A stretch of DNA of 64,000 nt from Oscillospiraceae bacterium (GTDB lineage Bacteria; Bacillota; Clostridia; Oscillospirales; Ruminococcaceae), in the NCBI GenBank assembly GCA_902790675.1, contig CADASU010000001.1:212540-276539 (forward strand). The letters are read 5' to 3'. Positions 9,549-19,204 of this stretch are shown here, in pieces. The position numbers were made by a program, and so were the translations under genes. Numbering within the stretch: the first letter of the stretch is position 1; each line of letters starts with the position of its first letter. The notes under the pieces were generated by a model. It ran no database searches, was not told the DNA's origin, and worked only from the letters and a program-made list of their open reading frames with translations.

Positions 9549-9642
9549 ATTTCCCCCTCCTTAAAAACAAAATTAAAATAATCTAAAACAATTTTGATTC
9601 TATCACATTTTAGATAAATAATCAAGCAATAAAAATAAATTT

Positions 9643-10512
9643 TTATTCATCATTCAAATTTATATCGTCCTTAGAATTATCATCATTTATTATTTTCTGT
9701 TCAAACTGCAAATCATTTTTGTTAAAATATTTAAACACTGTTTCATCAGCTTCCGTCAATTTAACTCTATATTTTCCGGTTATAGGATTACCATCAATAA
9801 TTACGCCCTCTCCATCAGGGCTAATAACCTTCATTCCAATTTTAGGCGAAGTTTGATTTAAAGCCTTATAAGCATCATATTCATATTGCAAACAACACAT
9901 AAGCCGTCCACAACATCCCGATATTTTTTTAGGATTTAATGATAAATTTTGTTCCTTAGCCATTTTTATAGACACAGGATGAAAACAACCTAAAAAAGTT
10001 TTGCAACAAAACGGTCTCCCACAAATTCCAATTCCACCTAGCATTTTAGCTTCATCGCGAATTTTAATCTGCCTCAATTCTATTCTAACGTGAAATATAG
10101 AAGCCAAATCTTTAACCAACGCACGAAAGTCCACTCTTTCACTAGAAGTAAAGAAGAAAATAATCTTGCTTCTATCGAAAATATATGTTGCAGACACTAA
10201 ATTCATATTCAACTTATGTTTTTTTATACACTGTTCTGCAATAAAGACAGCATTTTCTTCCAACTTCAAATTTTCTTCATGATGCTTAATATCGTCCTCA
10301 TTTGCAACACGCAATATAGAATCAAAAAATATATCAACGTCCTCATCATTTACATCTCTAGCAGCAACACAAACTTTTCCCAGTTCCAACCCGTGATTTG
10401 TTTTACAAATAAGATTATTTCCGACAAAACAACTGCTCTCATTAAAATTATCAATATCAAAATAGCAAATTTTATCGACACTTCTAAAACGAATCCCAAT
10501 TACTCTTTTCAT
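9643..10512 (-). CDS. ricT: PSP1-domain protein RicT/YaaT
   Basis: The protein has 289 residues. The central PSP1 domain contains GIGICGRPFCCKTFL and GCCGRLMCCLQYEYD, the cysteine-rich stretch of the family. In Bacillus, RicT/YaaT works with RicA and RicF in an Fe-S containing complex that affects RNase Y processing and entry into sporulation and competence. The ATG at 10512 is preferred over an in-frame TTG at 10518 because GGAG lies eight bases before it. As in Bacillus, it follows holB, which supports the assignment. Confidence 0.9.
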   Translation of the reverse strand: MKRVIGIRFRSVDKICYFDIDNFNESSCFVGNNLICKTNHGLELGKVCVAARDVNDEDVDIFFDSILRVANEDDIKHHEENLKLEENAVFIAEQCIKKHKLNMNLVSATYIFDRSKIIFFFTSSERVDFRALVKDLASIFHVRIELRQIKIRDEAKMLGGIGICGRPFCCKTFLGCFHPVSIKMAKEQNLSLNPKKISGCCGRLMCCLQYEYDAYKALNQTSPKIGMKVISPDGEGVIIDGNPITGKYRVKLTEADETVFKYFNKNDLQFEQKIINDDNSKDDINLNDE

Positions 10513-10649
10513 AAACAATTCTCCATAACAATATTAAATCATATTATTTTTTACTATAATACTCACAATCATTATATCATATAGTAAAAGATTTAAACAA
10601 CACAATAGGTAAAAATCCACTTTAAAAATTGAAACACCATTAAATAACA

Positions 10650-11597
10650 TCAGCCTTGAAAAAGCTCAGCACAAAATCTAGCAATAGTTATTTTTTTATT
10701 TCCATTACTCATCAAAATTTTCTTACTACGTTCAACACAGTCAAAAACCTTATCTATCCTATTAATAAAACTTACATTTACTTTGTTTTGTTGCTTAATA
10801 TTTTCATTAATAATAAATTTTATTCTAGACAAAAAGCACTTAAAAACTTCTAAACTAAGCTCCACATTATCTTCCAATGCAGCAGCTACTTGAACAAATT
10901 TCAGCTCATTATTACTAAAATAGGCCTTAATAAGGTCTTCAGAAACTGCTAAAGCTTCTCGTCCAATAGAATTATCCAAATAAAAAATTGCTCTTCCTAT
11001 GCTGCCTTCACAAAGCTGTGATGCTAATTTTAAATGGTCATCATTCTCTCCAGAAAATCTTTTTTTAATTTCATCAAAACAAATTTCATATTGAACCGGA
11101 CATATTCCTACAGGAACACATCTCGACGAAACTGTTTCCAAAACTCCACTTCTGCTACAAGACGTGAGCAAAAATATAACATTTTTTGGAGGCTCCTCAA
11201 GCGTTTTTAATAATGTATTTGCGGCTGCCGTCAAAAGACTATCTACATTATTTAGCAAAAATATTTTATAAGAACCCTCATTTGGTTTTACATAAGCATC
11301 TTCGATTAATTTTCTTGCATCACTTACATTAAAACCCTGCTTTCCTTTAGAAGAGTCCATTCCTATTTCAAAATAATCCGGATGATTTTTAGTTAAAAAT
11401 TTCTTACAGCCATCACATTCCATACATGGTTTATTATCATTTTCACAAAATATTGCCTGAGCAAACTGCCTAGCAATAGTTTTTTTACCAACTCCATCTT
11501 CTCCATAAAATAAATATGCATGCGAAAATTTTTGATTTTTTAATATACTATCTAAAAGTGAAACAACATTTTCATTTCCACAAAAATTAAAAGACAT
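10650..11597 (-). CDS. holB: DNA polymerase III delta-prime subunit
   Basis: This is a clamp-loader subunit of 315 residues. It has an AAA+ fold with a Walker A-like GEDGVGKKT near residue 33, a four-cysteine zinc module (CENDNKPCMECDGCKK) at about 50-66, and an SSRC sensor/arginine-finger motif near 157. Delta-prime normally does not hydrolyse ATP but supplies the SRC motif to its neighbour in the clamp loader. A GGAGAAG site precedes the ATG. The order decarboxylase-holB-ricT resembles the Bacillus yaaO-tmk-yaaQ-yaaR-holB-yaaT order, with tmk and yaaQR missing here. Confidence 0.92.
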   Translation of the reverse strand: MSFNFCGNENVVSLLDSILKNQKFSHAYLFYGEDGVGKKTIARQFAQAIFCENDNKPCMECDGCKKFLTKNHPDYFEIGMDSSKGKQGFNVSDARKLIEDAYVKPNEGSYKIFLLNNVDSLLTAAANTLLKTLEEPPKNVIFLLTSCSRSGVLETVSSRCVPVGICPVQYEICFDEIKKRFSGENDDHLKLASQLCEGSIGRAIFYLDNSIGREALAVSEDLIKAYFSNNELKFVQVAAALEDNVELSLEVFKCFLSRIKFIINENIKQQNKVNVSFINRIDKVFDCVERSKKILMSNGNKKITIARFCAELFQG

Positions 11598-11616
11598 AGC
11601 ACTTCTCCAAATCTAA

Positions 11617-12927
11617 TTATAAGTCCTTAATAACACACACAAATTTTACATCATTTTTCATTAACAAGTCAGCAATATCGTCAGTTATTAATTCTCCTGC
11701 AGCAACTATTGGAATTCCAGGAGGACAAATCCACTGACTTTTTCCACAAATTCTGCCAACCGAATGTTTCACATCAATTTGCTCCAACTGACTACGGAAT
11801 GCTTTACTTAAGCTAAGTTTAACATTAGGAATAGGCAATTTTCTAATTTCAAAACAAGACCCATAATTTTCTACTGTTTCAATTTTTTCCAAGCATTTTC
11901 TAAGCCTGTCCCAATCCATATCAGACAAAAAAGGCGACACAATTAAAGTAACATATCTACTGTCAGTATACTCAGGCTCTATTTTGTGCTGCCGCAAAAT
12001 AGACCTTACTCCAAAAGCACCATTCTTAACATTAATACAGTCTATAGTTATTTTACTGCAATCTGTCTTTAATATATTAAGAGACAAATTTTCAAACAAA
12101 TCCTTTTTTCGTTCTTCCAACTGTTTAAAACGTTTCCAGCCCTCAGCCTTAAGCCAATCAACACAAAGACCAATAGAGTCCATTATCAAGTAAGAAGGAC
12201 TCGTTGACCCAAACATAGACATGTTATATTTAATTTCTTCTTGATCAAACAAGCCTAATTTACTATGCAAAACCGCCGCACCAGTTAATGTTGGAAGTGT
12301 TTTATGAAAGCTATCACAACAAATATCTGCGCCTAAAAAAATAGGATGTTCATCAACAGTTGTAAATTTCAAATGAGCCCCATGAGCATTATCCACAATT
12401 AAAACAGCATCATATTTTTTACAAACTTCAGAAATCCCCTTAATATCTGCTCTAATTCCATAATAATTTGGCGAAGTTATATAAACCGCGGCTGGTTTTT
12501 TTATTTTAGCCAAAACCTCTTCAACATCACAAGGCTCTGGAATATTTTTATATAAACCACCCTCACTAACTTTAATCCACTCTGGCTGTATGTCTAAAAG
12601 AGCACACACGTTATAAAAAGCTATATGTGAAGATCTCATTGCAACAAATGCTCTATCCTTAAATAGAGAAATCATAGTTTGTATACAAAGAGTAGACCCG
12701 CTTGCAGATATTACTGATTGAGCTTGATATAATTCAGATATTTCATCTTCCAAATCCTTAATAACACCATCAGAATGATATAGTGAATCCGATCCACCAA
12801 TTTCAGTAATATCAAAATGCGGCGATATTCTATTGATAAACTCACATCTTGCCTGATGCCCAGGTGTATGTAACCTCAAAAAGCCATTCGAATCATATTC
12901 TCGAATAAATTCACTAAGTTTATTCAC
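11617..12927 (-). CDS. Orn/Lys/Arg decarboxylase family PLP enzyme (SpeA/YaaO type)
   Basis: The protein has 436 residues with an aminotransferase fold. DNAHGAH carries the aspartate that contacts the PLP ring nitrogen, and SFHKTLP carries the Schiff-base lysine. A C-terminal region CPPGIPIVAAGE is typical of the short Firmicute group (arginine decarboxylase SpeA or YaaO). Substrate preference among arginine, lysine and ornithine cannot be decided. It starts with GTG, with GGAGG embedded in the end of argS, so it is coupled to argS. The location before holB is conserved in Firmicutes. Confidence 0.85.
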   Translation of the reverse strand: MNKLSEFIREYDSNGFLRLHTPGHQARCEFINRISPHFDITEIGGSDSLYHSDGVIKDLEDEISELYQAQSVISASGSTLCIQTMISLFKDRAFVAMRSSHIAFYNVCALLDIQPEWIKVSEGGLYKNIPEPCDVEEVLAKIKKPAAVYITSPNYYGIRADIKGISEVCKKYDAVLIVDNAHGAHLKFTTVDEHPIFLGADICCDSFHKTLPTLTGAAVLHSKLGLFDQEEIKYNMSMFGSTSPSYLIMDSIGLCVDWLKAEGWKRFKQLEERKKDLFENLSLNILKTDCSKITIDCINVKNGAFGVRSILRQHKIEPEYTDSRYVTLIVSPFLSDMDWDRLRKCLEKIETVENYGSCFEIRKLPIPNVKLSLSKAFRSQLEQIDVKHSVGRICGKSQWICPPGIPIVAAGELITDDIADLLMKNDVKFVCVIKDL

Positions 12928-12932
12928 AATTT

Positions 12933-14621
12933 CTACATTTCCTCCGGAGCGCTTATATTTAAAACAGTTAAGGCATTTTTCAAAGTAATCTTAACTGCAG
13001 AGCAAAGGCTAAGCCTTGCTTTAAGCAGCGCTTCTTCACTTCCTTTTACTTTACAAACAGTATAAAATTTGTGAAACAATGTAGCAATATCTAACGCAAA
13101 ACGAGTGATTCTCGATGGGTTATATGAAGAAGCAGCCGCAATAATTTCACTAGGAAATTTAGCAATTGCTTTTATTAATTCAATTTCTTCTTTTGTTTTA
13201 AGCAATTCATATTCTGAATGAATTGAAGGCTTATGTCCCAATTCTTCAAGATTTTTTAATATTTGGCATATTCTAGCATGAGCATATTGAACATAATAAA
13301 CAGGATTTTTAGAAGACTCCTCAATTGCAAGATCCAAATCAAAATCAAAGTGGGAACTTGCCTCACGCATATTAAAAAAGAACCTAGCCGCATCGATAGG
13401 AATTTCATCAAGCAAAGAGGTTAGCGTTATAGACTTTCCAGAACGCTTGCTAAGCTTAACTGTCTCACCATCTCTAACCAAGCGGACCATCTGCATTAAA
13501 ATAATATCCAACCGCTTAGAATCAATTCCCAATGCTTCCAGAGCCCACTTCAACCTAGCAACATGTCCATGATGATCTGCTCCCCAAATATCTATTGCTT
13601 TGTCAAATCCTCTGTCAACTAGCTTATTGTAGTGATATGCAATATCAGCTAAAAAATAGGTTGGAATTCCGTTATCTCTAATTAAAACCTCGTCTTTTTC
13701 TCCTCCAAACTCAGTTGCCTTAAACCAAACAGCCCCTCCAGCTTCATATACAAACCCTCTGCTTTTTAACATATCTACTATTTCATGTAGTTTGCCTTGT
13801 TTATGGAGATCACTTTCTAAAAACCAATTATCATACTTTATTTTATACTTCAGTAAATCAGTTTTAAGCCCTTTAATATTAAGCGGCAACGCATAATCAA
13901 CAAGTGCTTGTCTGCGTTCATCTTCACTGACATTCATATATTTATCCTTATATATATCAGCAAAATCTTTAGCACGCTGAGTTATATCTGCCCCCTGATA
14001 GCAATCCTCAGTTAAAACAACAGCTTGTTCACCTAAAAACAATTGCTGATATCTAATAGACAAACTCTTCTTAAATTTTTCAATTTGATTTCCAGCATCA
14101 TTAACATAAAATTCACGGCTAGTATTATATCCTGCCCAGGAAAGAATTTCAGACAAACAATCTCCCATAGCTCCTCCACGCGCATTACCAATATGCATAG
14201 GACCAGTAGGATTAGCAGATACAAATTCAACCAAAACTTTCTTGTTCAGTCCAAAATTAGTTCTGCCATAGTGGTTTTCTTCACCCAAAACAGCAATTAT
14301 AGCCTCTTTAAACCAAGTTCCATTCAAGAAAAAATTAATAAAACCCGGCCCAGCAATTTCGCATCTATCAAAATAAGTATCGTCTAAAACAACATTGTCA
14401 ACAATTTTCTGAGCAATAATTTTAGGTGATTGCTTAAAAGCTTTTGCTCCAACCATTGCGATATTAGTAGCAAAATCGCCGTTAGATGGATCTGCCGGTA
14501 TTTCAACTATAAAGTCCGATATTTCTGCTTGTATTAGTTCTCCGTTATCTTTTGCTTTGTCCAGCGCCAAACATAATAATTTTCGTAATTGTTGCTCAGC
14601 TTGTGTTTGAATATCTATCAT
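12933..14621 (-). CDS. argS: Arginyl-tRNA synthetase
   Basis: This is a class I aminoacyl-tRNA synthetase of 562 residues. The HIGH-type motif appears as PTGPMHIGNARGG near residue 133 and the KMSKR-type loop as KLSKRSGKS near 390. The Add1 domain lies at the N-terminus and the anticodon-binding DALR domain at the C-terminus. Length matches bacterial ArgRS. It charges tRNA-Arg and needs bound tRNA for activation. The operon order DUF1934 protein then argS is also known from Bacillus (ywiB-argS). Confidence 0.96.
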   Translation of the reverse strand: MIDIQTQAEQQLRKLLCLALDKAKDNGELIQAEISDFIVEIPADPSNGDFATNIAMVGAKAFKQSPKIIAQKIVDNVVLDDTYFDRCEIAGPGFINFFLNGTWFKEAIIAVLGEENHYGRTNFGLNKKVLVEFVSANPTGPMHIGNARGGAMGDCLSEILSWAGYNTSREFYVNDAGNQIEKFKKSLSIRYQQLFLGEQAVVLTEDCYQGADITQRAKDFADIYKDKYMNVSEDERRQALVDYALPLNIKGLKTDLLKYKIKYDNWFLESDLHKQGKLHEIVDMLKSRGFVYEAGGAVWFKATEFGGEKDEVLIRDNGIPTYFLADIAYHYNKLVDRGFDKAIDIWGADHHGHVARLKWALEALGIDSKRLDIILMQMVRLVRDGETVKLSKRSGKSITLTSLLDEIPIDAARFFFNMREASSHFDFDLDLAIEESSKNPVYYVQYAHARICQILKNLEELGHKPSIHSEYELLKTKEEIELIKAIAKFPSEIIAAASSYNPSRITRFALDIATLFHKFYTVCKVKGSEEALLKARLSLCSAVKITLKNALTVLNISAPEEM

Positions 14622-14663
14622 AATTCCAATAACATCCTTTCAAAGTATAACAAATTAATCAAT

Positions 14664-15086
14664 TTAATTATTCAAAAGCCCAACAGATATATAAAGTTTA
14701 TTTTTTATCACATTTTCAGAATCCATTTCCATATCATAAAACAATTCTATACGCTTATTTGATTTTGTCATTTCTGTATCTATTCTATTAGTGTATGTAG
14801 ACATATATGAAAAGAGTCCATTCGACTTAAAGGTAGCTTTTGTATTTTTATTTTCAGAAAGTCTCAAATAATAATTTATATCTCCATCAGCCTTAACAAT
14901 AACAGTTTTTTTACCAAGCACAACAATCTGCGTTAACCCATTATTTTCATTTTCATAAGAAATAATCCATCTATCCTTCAATTTTTTTAATGTTCCCATA
15001 ACAAACATCTCAAAATTTTTCATATCGTCACCAGAATACCCTTGAGAGCCTTTAATTATTAATTCGACGTTTGTACTTATGCTCAT
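14664..15086 (-). CDS. DUF1934 (YwiB-like) beta-barrel protein
   Basis: The protein has about 140 residues, mostly beta strands, with the DUF1934 features VELIIKGSQ at the start, a central DGDINYYLRLSENKNT-like region and a C-terminal MEMDSENVIKNKLYISVG-like segment. The fold is calycin-like; the function is unknown. The ATG at 15086 is chosen over one at 15098, since a GGATGGTG stretch precedes it, though neither start has a perfect site. It lies between ddl and argS in one minus-strand operon. Confidence 0.75.
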   Translation of the reverse strand: MSISTNVELIIKGSQGYSGDDMKNFEMFVMGTLKKLKDRWIISYENENNGLTQIVVLGKKTVIVKADGDINYYLRLSENKNTKATFKSNGLFSYMSTYTNRIDTEMTKSNKRIELFYDMEMDSENVIKNKLYISVGLLNN

Positions 15087-15108
15087 TATTAACACCATCC
15101 ACTAAAAT

Positions 15109-16173
15109 TTACTCATCTGTTTTCATAGCAAGTTCAATGAGATTTTCTAAAAGTTTTCCACATTCTATTCCGCTTTTCTCCCAAAGTTTAGCATACATAC
15201 TAATTGAAGTAAACCCGGGCAAAGTATTAATTTCATTTAAGTATATTTCATCATCGTCAGTAACAAAAAAGTCCACACGAGACAAGCCTCTACACGACAT
15301 AATATTATAAGCTCTAACAGCAATTTCACGAACTTTATTTGAAACATCATCGCTAAGCTGCGCCGGTATAATTAACTTAGAATCTGACTCATATTTAGCA
15401 TCATAATCGTAAAAATCATTATGAGGTATAATCTGCCCCAAAACAGAAGCTTTAGGATTATCGTTACCAATTATAGCACACTCTACCTCTTTTCCAACAA
15501 TTCCTTCCTCACAAAGTACTTTACTGTCATGGGCAAGGGCAGTTAATATTCCGTTATGCAATTCTTCAATGTTACTACACTTACTGATTCCAACAGAAGA
15601 GCCTGCATTTGCTGGTTTAGTAAAAATAGGAAAAGAAAGTTTTTGAGCAATTCTTTTGCAACAAGCGTCCATATCTTTAATATCAGATTTTTTTACAACA
15701 TCCCATTTTGTTCCTTTAATTCCAGCATAATCTAACAATGTTCTTGTATAGACCTTATCCATACACGCAGCTGAACTTAAAACTCCACATCCAACATATG
15801 GTATATTTGCCATTTCCAATAATCCTTGCATCCTACCATCTTCACCATTTGCCCCATGAAGAACAGGAAAAACACAATCAATTTTCAAAAGCGCAAATTC
15901 AAAATTTTCCATAACCTTCAATATCCCACCATGTGTGGCATCGGGACTAATAATAGCCGGACAACAATCCAAATCATCTTTCCACTCATCTGTTGGTATT
16001 TTTTCAACAGGCCCTGGATAATATAGCCAATGGCCACTTTTAGTGATTCCAATAGGTATAACTTCAAACTTTTCCCTTGACAAATTACTAATAATATAAA
16101 ATGCGGAATTCAAAGACACTTCATATTCTGAAGAAACTCCACCAAATAAAACAGCAATTTTCATCTTATTCAT
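15109..16173 (-). CDS. ddl: D-alanine--D-alanine ligase
   Basis: This cytoplasmic ATP-grasp enzyme of 354 residues makes the D-Ala-D-Ala dipeptide for peptidoglycan. The N-terminal domain has LFGGVSSEYEVSLNSA. The centre has VLHGANGEDGRMQGLLEM and GSSVGISK, and the C-terminal catalytic stretch is LNEINTLPGFTSISMYAKLWE. The tyrosine and serine positions look like the D-Ala-D-Ala form rather than the D-lactate form, though this is not certain. AAGGAGA precedes the ATG. It is the first gene of the ddl-DUF1934-argS-decarboxylase-holB-ricT string. Confidence 0.95.
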   Translation of the reverse strand: MNKMKIAVLFGGVSSEYEVSLNSAFYIISNLSREKFEVIPIGITKSGHWLYYPGPVEKIPTDEWKDDLDCCPAIISPDATHGGILKVMENFEFALLKIDCVFPVLHGANGEDGRMQGLLEMANIPYVGCGVLSSAACMDKVYTRTLLDYAGIKGTKWDVVKKSDIKDMDACCKRIAQKLSFPIFTKPANAGSSVGISKCSNIEELHNGILTALAHDSKVLCEEGIVGKEVECAIIGNDNPKASVLGQIIPHNDFYDYDAKYESDSKLIIPAQLSDDVSNKVREIAVRAYNIMSCRGLSRVDFFVTDDDEIYLNEINTLPGFTSISMYAKLWEKSGIECGKLLENLIELAMKTDE

Positions 16174-16401
16174 AACGAAATATATCTCCTTTTAAAAAGT
16201 TAAAAACAAAATTCTTAAGGAATATGATACCATAAAACAAAACCCAAGACAAGAAAATATTGGTTTAAATAATCTGACAAAGCAATATAACTCGTTTTGA
16301 ATCAATACACATTTATTTTATTGCTAACAAGCCTCAGATAAATTAAAATATTAAAGCAAACAAAAACGAAATATTTATAAAGTAAATTAAAACGTTCTTG
16401 C

Positions 16402-16430
16402 TTGACATTATATGTTTGATATGTTATCAT
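16402..16430 (+). promoter_or_regulatory. Sigma-A promoter of rpmG-secE-nusG
   Basis: TTGACA (16402-16407), a 17-bp spacer and TATCAT (16425-16430) lie about 170 nt upstream of rpmG. Confidence 0.7.
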
Positions 16431-16600
16431 TGTTATACCTCTTTTAGCGGGCTTTATTTTTTTGCATATTTTTTATATACATTTATATGCAATAAAATTT
16501 GCCCATTCAACCTAGAGGGAGGCAATTTGTTTTTTGTCTTGAACATATTTTGTAAATCAAGATAAATTATCGCATGATAATATTTAGGAGGTGCCGATTT
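16431..16600 (+). promoter_or_regulatory. Leader of rpmG with two hairpins
   Basis: The transcribed leader can form a TTGCATAT/ATATGCAA hairpin (about 16461-16494). It can also form a TTGCC/GGCAA hairpin (about 16500-16526) followed by a T-rich run, which looks like an attenuator. No named leader family was recognised. AGGAGGTG precedes rpmG. Confidence 0.35.
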
Positions 16601-16750
16601 ATGAGAGTAAAGGTTACATTGGCTTGTACTGAGTGCAAACAACGTAATTATGACACAATGAAAAACAAGAAAAATAACCCAGACAGGCTTGAAATGAATA
16701 AATATTGTCGTTTTTGTAGAAAACATACTGTTCATAAAGAAACGAAGTAA
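16601..16750 (+). CDS. rpmG: 50S ribosomal protein L33
   Basis: This is a 49-residue ribosomal protein of the zinc-binding (C+) form. Two CxxC pairs are at C9/C12 and C36/C39, with the family-typical segments [17 protein letters not shown] and [18 protein letters not shown] stands seven bases before the ATG. The order rpmG-secE-nusG is the classical Gram-positive arrangement. A C-minus paralogue may exist elsewhere and take over in zinc shortage, as in Bacillus, but none is in view. Confidence 0.96.
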   Translation: MRVKVTLACTECKQRNYDTMKNKKNNPDRLEMNKYCRFCRKHTVHKETK

Positions 16751-16771
16751 CAGAAACAGGAGGAATATTAT

Positions 16772-17032
16772 ATGGCTAAGAATGAAAAAAAGTTAGCTGA
16801 ACCTAAAAAAATTAATATGAGTTCTTCAAAAAAAGAAAAAAAAAATATATTCCGTCACGTGTTTGATTATTTTAAACAATTAAAAAACGAATTAAAAAAA
16901 GTAGTTTGGCCTAGCAAGAAAAAATTATTCGGTGGAACAATGATTGTTATTGTTACAGTTATTGTTATGTCTTTGTTTGTGGTTTTAGCTGATTTTGCGT
17001 TTCATAATTTACTGAAATTGTTACTTGGCTAA
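16772..17032 (+). CDS. secE: Preprotein translocase subunit SecE
   Basis: This is a small membrane subunit of the SecYEG channel, 86 residues. A lysine-rich cytoplasmic N-terminus of about 30 residues precedes the conserved amphipathic segment (YFKQLKNELKKVVWPSKK), followed by one transmembrane helix at about residues 55-80. This is the one-helix form usual in Firmicutes. AGGAGG precedes the ATG. nusG follows 29 nt downstream. Confidence 0.95.
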   Translation: MAKNEKKLAEPKKINMSSSKKEKKNIFRHVFDYFKQLKNELKKVVWPSKKKLFGGTMIVIVTVIVMSLFVVLADFAFHNLLKLLLG

Positions 17033-17061
17033 TCATGATTAAGTCTAGATAGGAGAAGTAA

Positions 17062-17583
17062 ATGTCTGATATAGCAAAATGGTATGTAATACACACTTAC
17101 TCTGGTTATGAAAATAAAGTTGCTCAAAACATAGAAAAAGCGGTAGAAAGCCGTCAGCTCCACGATCTTATTCAGGAAGTAAAAGTTCCTATGCAGGTTG
17201 TTGAAGAGATAAAAGATGGCAAAAAGCAAAAAATTGAGCGCAAACTTTTCCCTAGTTACGTGATAGTTAAAATGGTTCTTACTGATGATTCTTGGTATGT
17301 TGTAAGAAACATTCGAGGAGTTACAGGCTTTGTTGGTCCATCTTCTAAGCCCATTCCTTTGACGCGTAAAGAAGTAGACGCACTGGGTGTTGAAAATCGT
17401 CAAGTAGAAACAGATTACAGTGTAGGAGATAGCGTAAAAATCATTTCCGGATCATTAGAAGGGTTTGTTGGCAATGTATCGTCAATTGATACTGCTAAAG
17501 GAATGGTTACTGTTACTGTATCTATACTAGGAAGAAACACGCCGGTTGAGGTGGAATTAAGCCAGGTGGTTTGTAACGAATAA
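17062..17583 (+). CDS. nusG: Transcription termination/antitermination protein NusG
   Basis: The protein has 173 residues. The NGN domain (WYVIHTYSGYENKVAQNIE, then the RKLFPSYVIVKM region) is followed by a C-terminal KOW domain (VGDSVKIISGSLEGFVGNVSSID). It binds RNA polymerase and modulates pausing and termination, and its KOW domain links transcription to ribosomes. GGAGAAG precedes the ATG. It lies within the rpmG-secE-nusG-rplK-rplA string. Confidence 0.96.
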   Translation: MSDIAKWYVIHTYSGYENKVAQNIEKAVESRQLHDLIQEVKVPMQVVEEIKDGKKQKIERKLFPSYVIVKMVLTDDSWYVVRNIRGVTGFVGPSSKPIPLTRKEVDALGVENRQVETDYSVGDSVKIISGSLEGFVGNVSSIDTAKGMVTVTVSILGRNTPVEVELSQVVCNE

Positions 17584-17664
17584 TTTATATGTATATTGTA
17601 AATATGTTTTAAGAAAAGTTAGAAATGCTATTGCATTTTGGAAAAATTTGGAGGTGCTATAAAA

Positions 17665-18090
17665 ATGGCTCAAAAAGTTGTAGGTTTAGTAAAGCTACAA
17701 ATTCCTGCAGGTAAAGCGACGCCTGCTCAACCAATTGGTTCTGCGCTGGGTCCTTATGGTATAAATATAATGGGATTTACAAAAGAATTCAATGAAAAAA
17801 CAAAAAATGATATGGGACTAATAATTCCTGTAGTAATAACAATTTATGCAGATCGTTCTTTCACATTTGTTACAAAAACTCCACCAGCTGCTGTTCTTAT
17901 TAAAAAAGCTATTGGAATTGATAAGGCATCTGGTGAACCAAACAAAAATAAGGTTGCTAAAATAACAAGAGAACAATTGCAAAAAATCGCTGAACAAAAA
18001 GCGCCAGATTTAAATGCTGGAAGTATAGAAACTGCTATTAGTATGATAGCAGGAACAGCACGCTCTATGGGTGTTGAAGTTGTAGACTAG
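17665..18090 (+). CDS. rplK: 50S ribosomal protein L11
   Basis: This is a 141-residue ribosomal protein with the usual N-terminal ([20 protein letters not shown]) and C-terminal rRNA-binding domains ([11 protein letters not shown]). The ATG at 17665 is chosen because GGAGGTG lies eight bases before it and the product begins MAQKVVG as in other L11 proteins; an upstream in-frame TTG is ignored. L11 forms the GTPase-associated stalk base with 23S rRNA and L10. Confidence 0.97.
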   Translation: MAQKVVGLVKLQIPAGKATPAQPIGSALGPYGINIMGFTKEFNEKTKNDMGLIIPVVITIYADRSFTFVTKTPPAAVLIKKAIGIDKASGEPNKNKVAKITREQLQKIAEQKAPDLNAGSIETAISMIAGTARSMGVEVVD

Positions 18091-18109
18091 ATATAGTCTT
18101 TTGGTGGGA

Positions 18110-18159
18110 GGAACATATCTCGATTAGCTGCGAATCTAGTAATTGAAGATATTCGTTCC
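18110..18159 (+). promoter_or_regulatory. Hairpin in the rplK-rplA spacer
   Basis: GGAACATATCT (18110-18120) pairs with AGATAT and GTTCC (18147-18152, 18155-18159). L1 is known to bind its own operon mRNA in several bacteria, so this could be an autoregulatory site; that role is inference. Confidence 0.35.
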
Positions 18160-18197
18160 GATCCTTTATTAACCACTTAATTGGGAGGTTTTATTTT

Positions 18198-18893
18198 ATG
18201 AAACACGGTAAAAATTATAGAGAAAGTTTAAGTAAAATTCAAAAAGATAATTTATATGATATTAAGGAAGCTTTTGAGTTAGTTGTTAGTTCTGCAAAAG
18301 CTAAATTTGATGAAACAGTTGAGCTTCACGTTAGACTAGGTGTTGACTCGCGTCATGCTGATCAACAAGTTAGAGGAGCCGTTGTTCTACCAAATGGTAC
18401 AGGTAAAAACATTAAAGTCTTAGTTTTTGCTAAAGAAAATAAATTCGAAGAAGCAAAGGCTGCAGGAGCCGATTATGTAGGTGGCGTTGAATTAGCTGAA
18501 AAAATTCAAAAAGAGAATTTTTTAGATTTTGACGTTGTTATTGCTTCTCCAGATATGATGCCTATAGTTGGTCGTTTAGGTAAGATTTTAGGGCCTAAAG
18601 GTTTAATGCCAAATCCTAAAGCAGGAACGGTGAATCCTGATGTTGCTAAGGCAGTAACAGAAGCTAAAGCAGGTAAAATTGAATATCGTTTGGATAAAAC
18701 AAATATTATGCATTGCTCGATAGGAAAAATATCTTTTGGTGCAGAAAAATTAATTGAAAACTTCGATGCTTTAATGTCTGCTATTGCAAAAGCAAGGCCA
18801 GCAGCTGCGAAAGGTCAGTATATTAAATCTTGTGTTACAGCAAGCACTATGGGCCCTGGAATAAAAATTAATACATCAAAATACGGAAATTAA
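18198..18893 (+). CDS. rplA: 50S ribosomal protein L1
   Basis: The protein has 231 residues and forms the L1 stalk near the ribosomal E site. Conserved segments include [19 protein letters not shown], the [21 protein letters not shown] block, and the C-terminal SSTMGPG-like [14 protein letters not shown]. Length and start are standard. GGGAGG precedes the ATG. A spacer of about 107 nt from rplK holds a hairpin. Confidence 0.97.
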   Translation: MKHGKNYRESLSKIQKDNLYDIKEAFELVVSSAKAKFDETVELHVRLGVDSRHADQQVRGAVVLPNGTGKNIKVLVFAKENKFEEAKAAGADYVGGVELAEKIQKENFLDFDVVIASPDMMPIVGRLGKILGPKGLMPNPKAGTVNPDVAKAVTEAKAGKIEYRLDKTNIMHCSIGKISFGAEKLIENFDALMSAIAKARPAAAKGQYIKSCVTASTMGPGIKINTSKYGN

Positions 18894-18921
18894 TTATTTA
18901 TTAAACGAACATTTGGGTTGT

Positions 18922-18950
18922 TTGACAAATTAAATATTCTTTGATACAAT
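18922..18950 (+). promoter_or_regulatory. Sigma-A promoter of rplJL
   Basis: TTGACA (18922-18927), a 17-bp spacer and TACAAT (18945-18950) stand just upstream of the L10 leader. Confidence 0.75.
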
Positions 18951-18956
18951 TAATTT

Positions 18957-19110
18957 TAGCAGTGATTTGCCCGTTTTTCTATAGACAGTAGGTGCCGTTT
19001 ATTTTTGGTATAATGTGTATGTTTTTTTCACGCCTGCCGAGGAGAAACCGCAAAGAGATCGTTTTTTAGATCTTTATGCCTTTCTCTTTGAATTGTGAGA
19101 AAGGTTTTTT
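18957..19110 (+). ncRNA. Ribosomal protein L10 leader with attenuator
   Basis: The untranslated leader carries the L10-leader hallmark sequences: AGACAGTAGGTGCCG near 18983 and CCTGCCGAGGAGAAACC near 19034. It ends in an intrinsic terminator, CCTTTCTC/GAGAAAGG (19079-19086, 19097-19104), followed by six T residues. The known mechanism is that L10(L12)4 binds the kink-turn region and lowers expression of rplJL; premature termination at the hairpin is the likely expression platform here. Confidence 0.85.
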
Positions 19111-19204
19111 GTTTATTTTTAATTTCTAAATTAGAGAAACTGCTTATCACCTTGCGATATATTTTTATAATTATTGATATTATATGAACGGAGGTGAAAT
19201 ACAA

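Noticed and set aside
16454..16735. Minus-strand 93-residue ORF
   Set aside because: It is antisense to rpmG and its leader.
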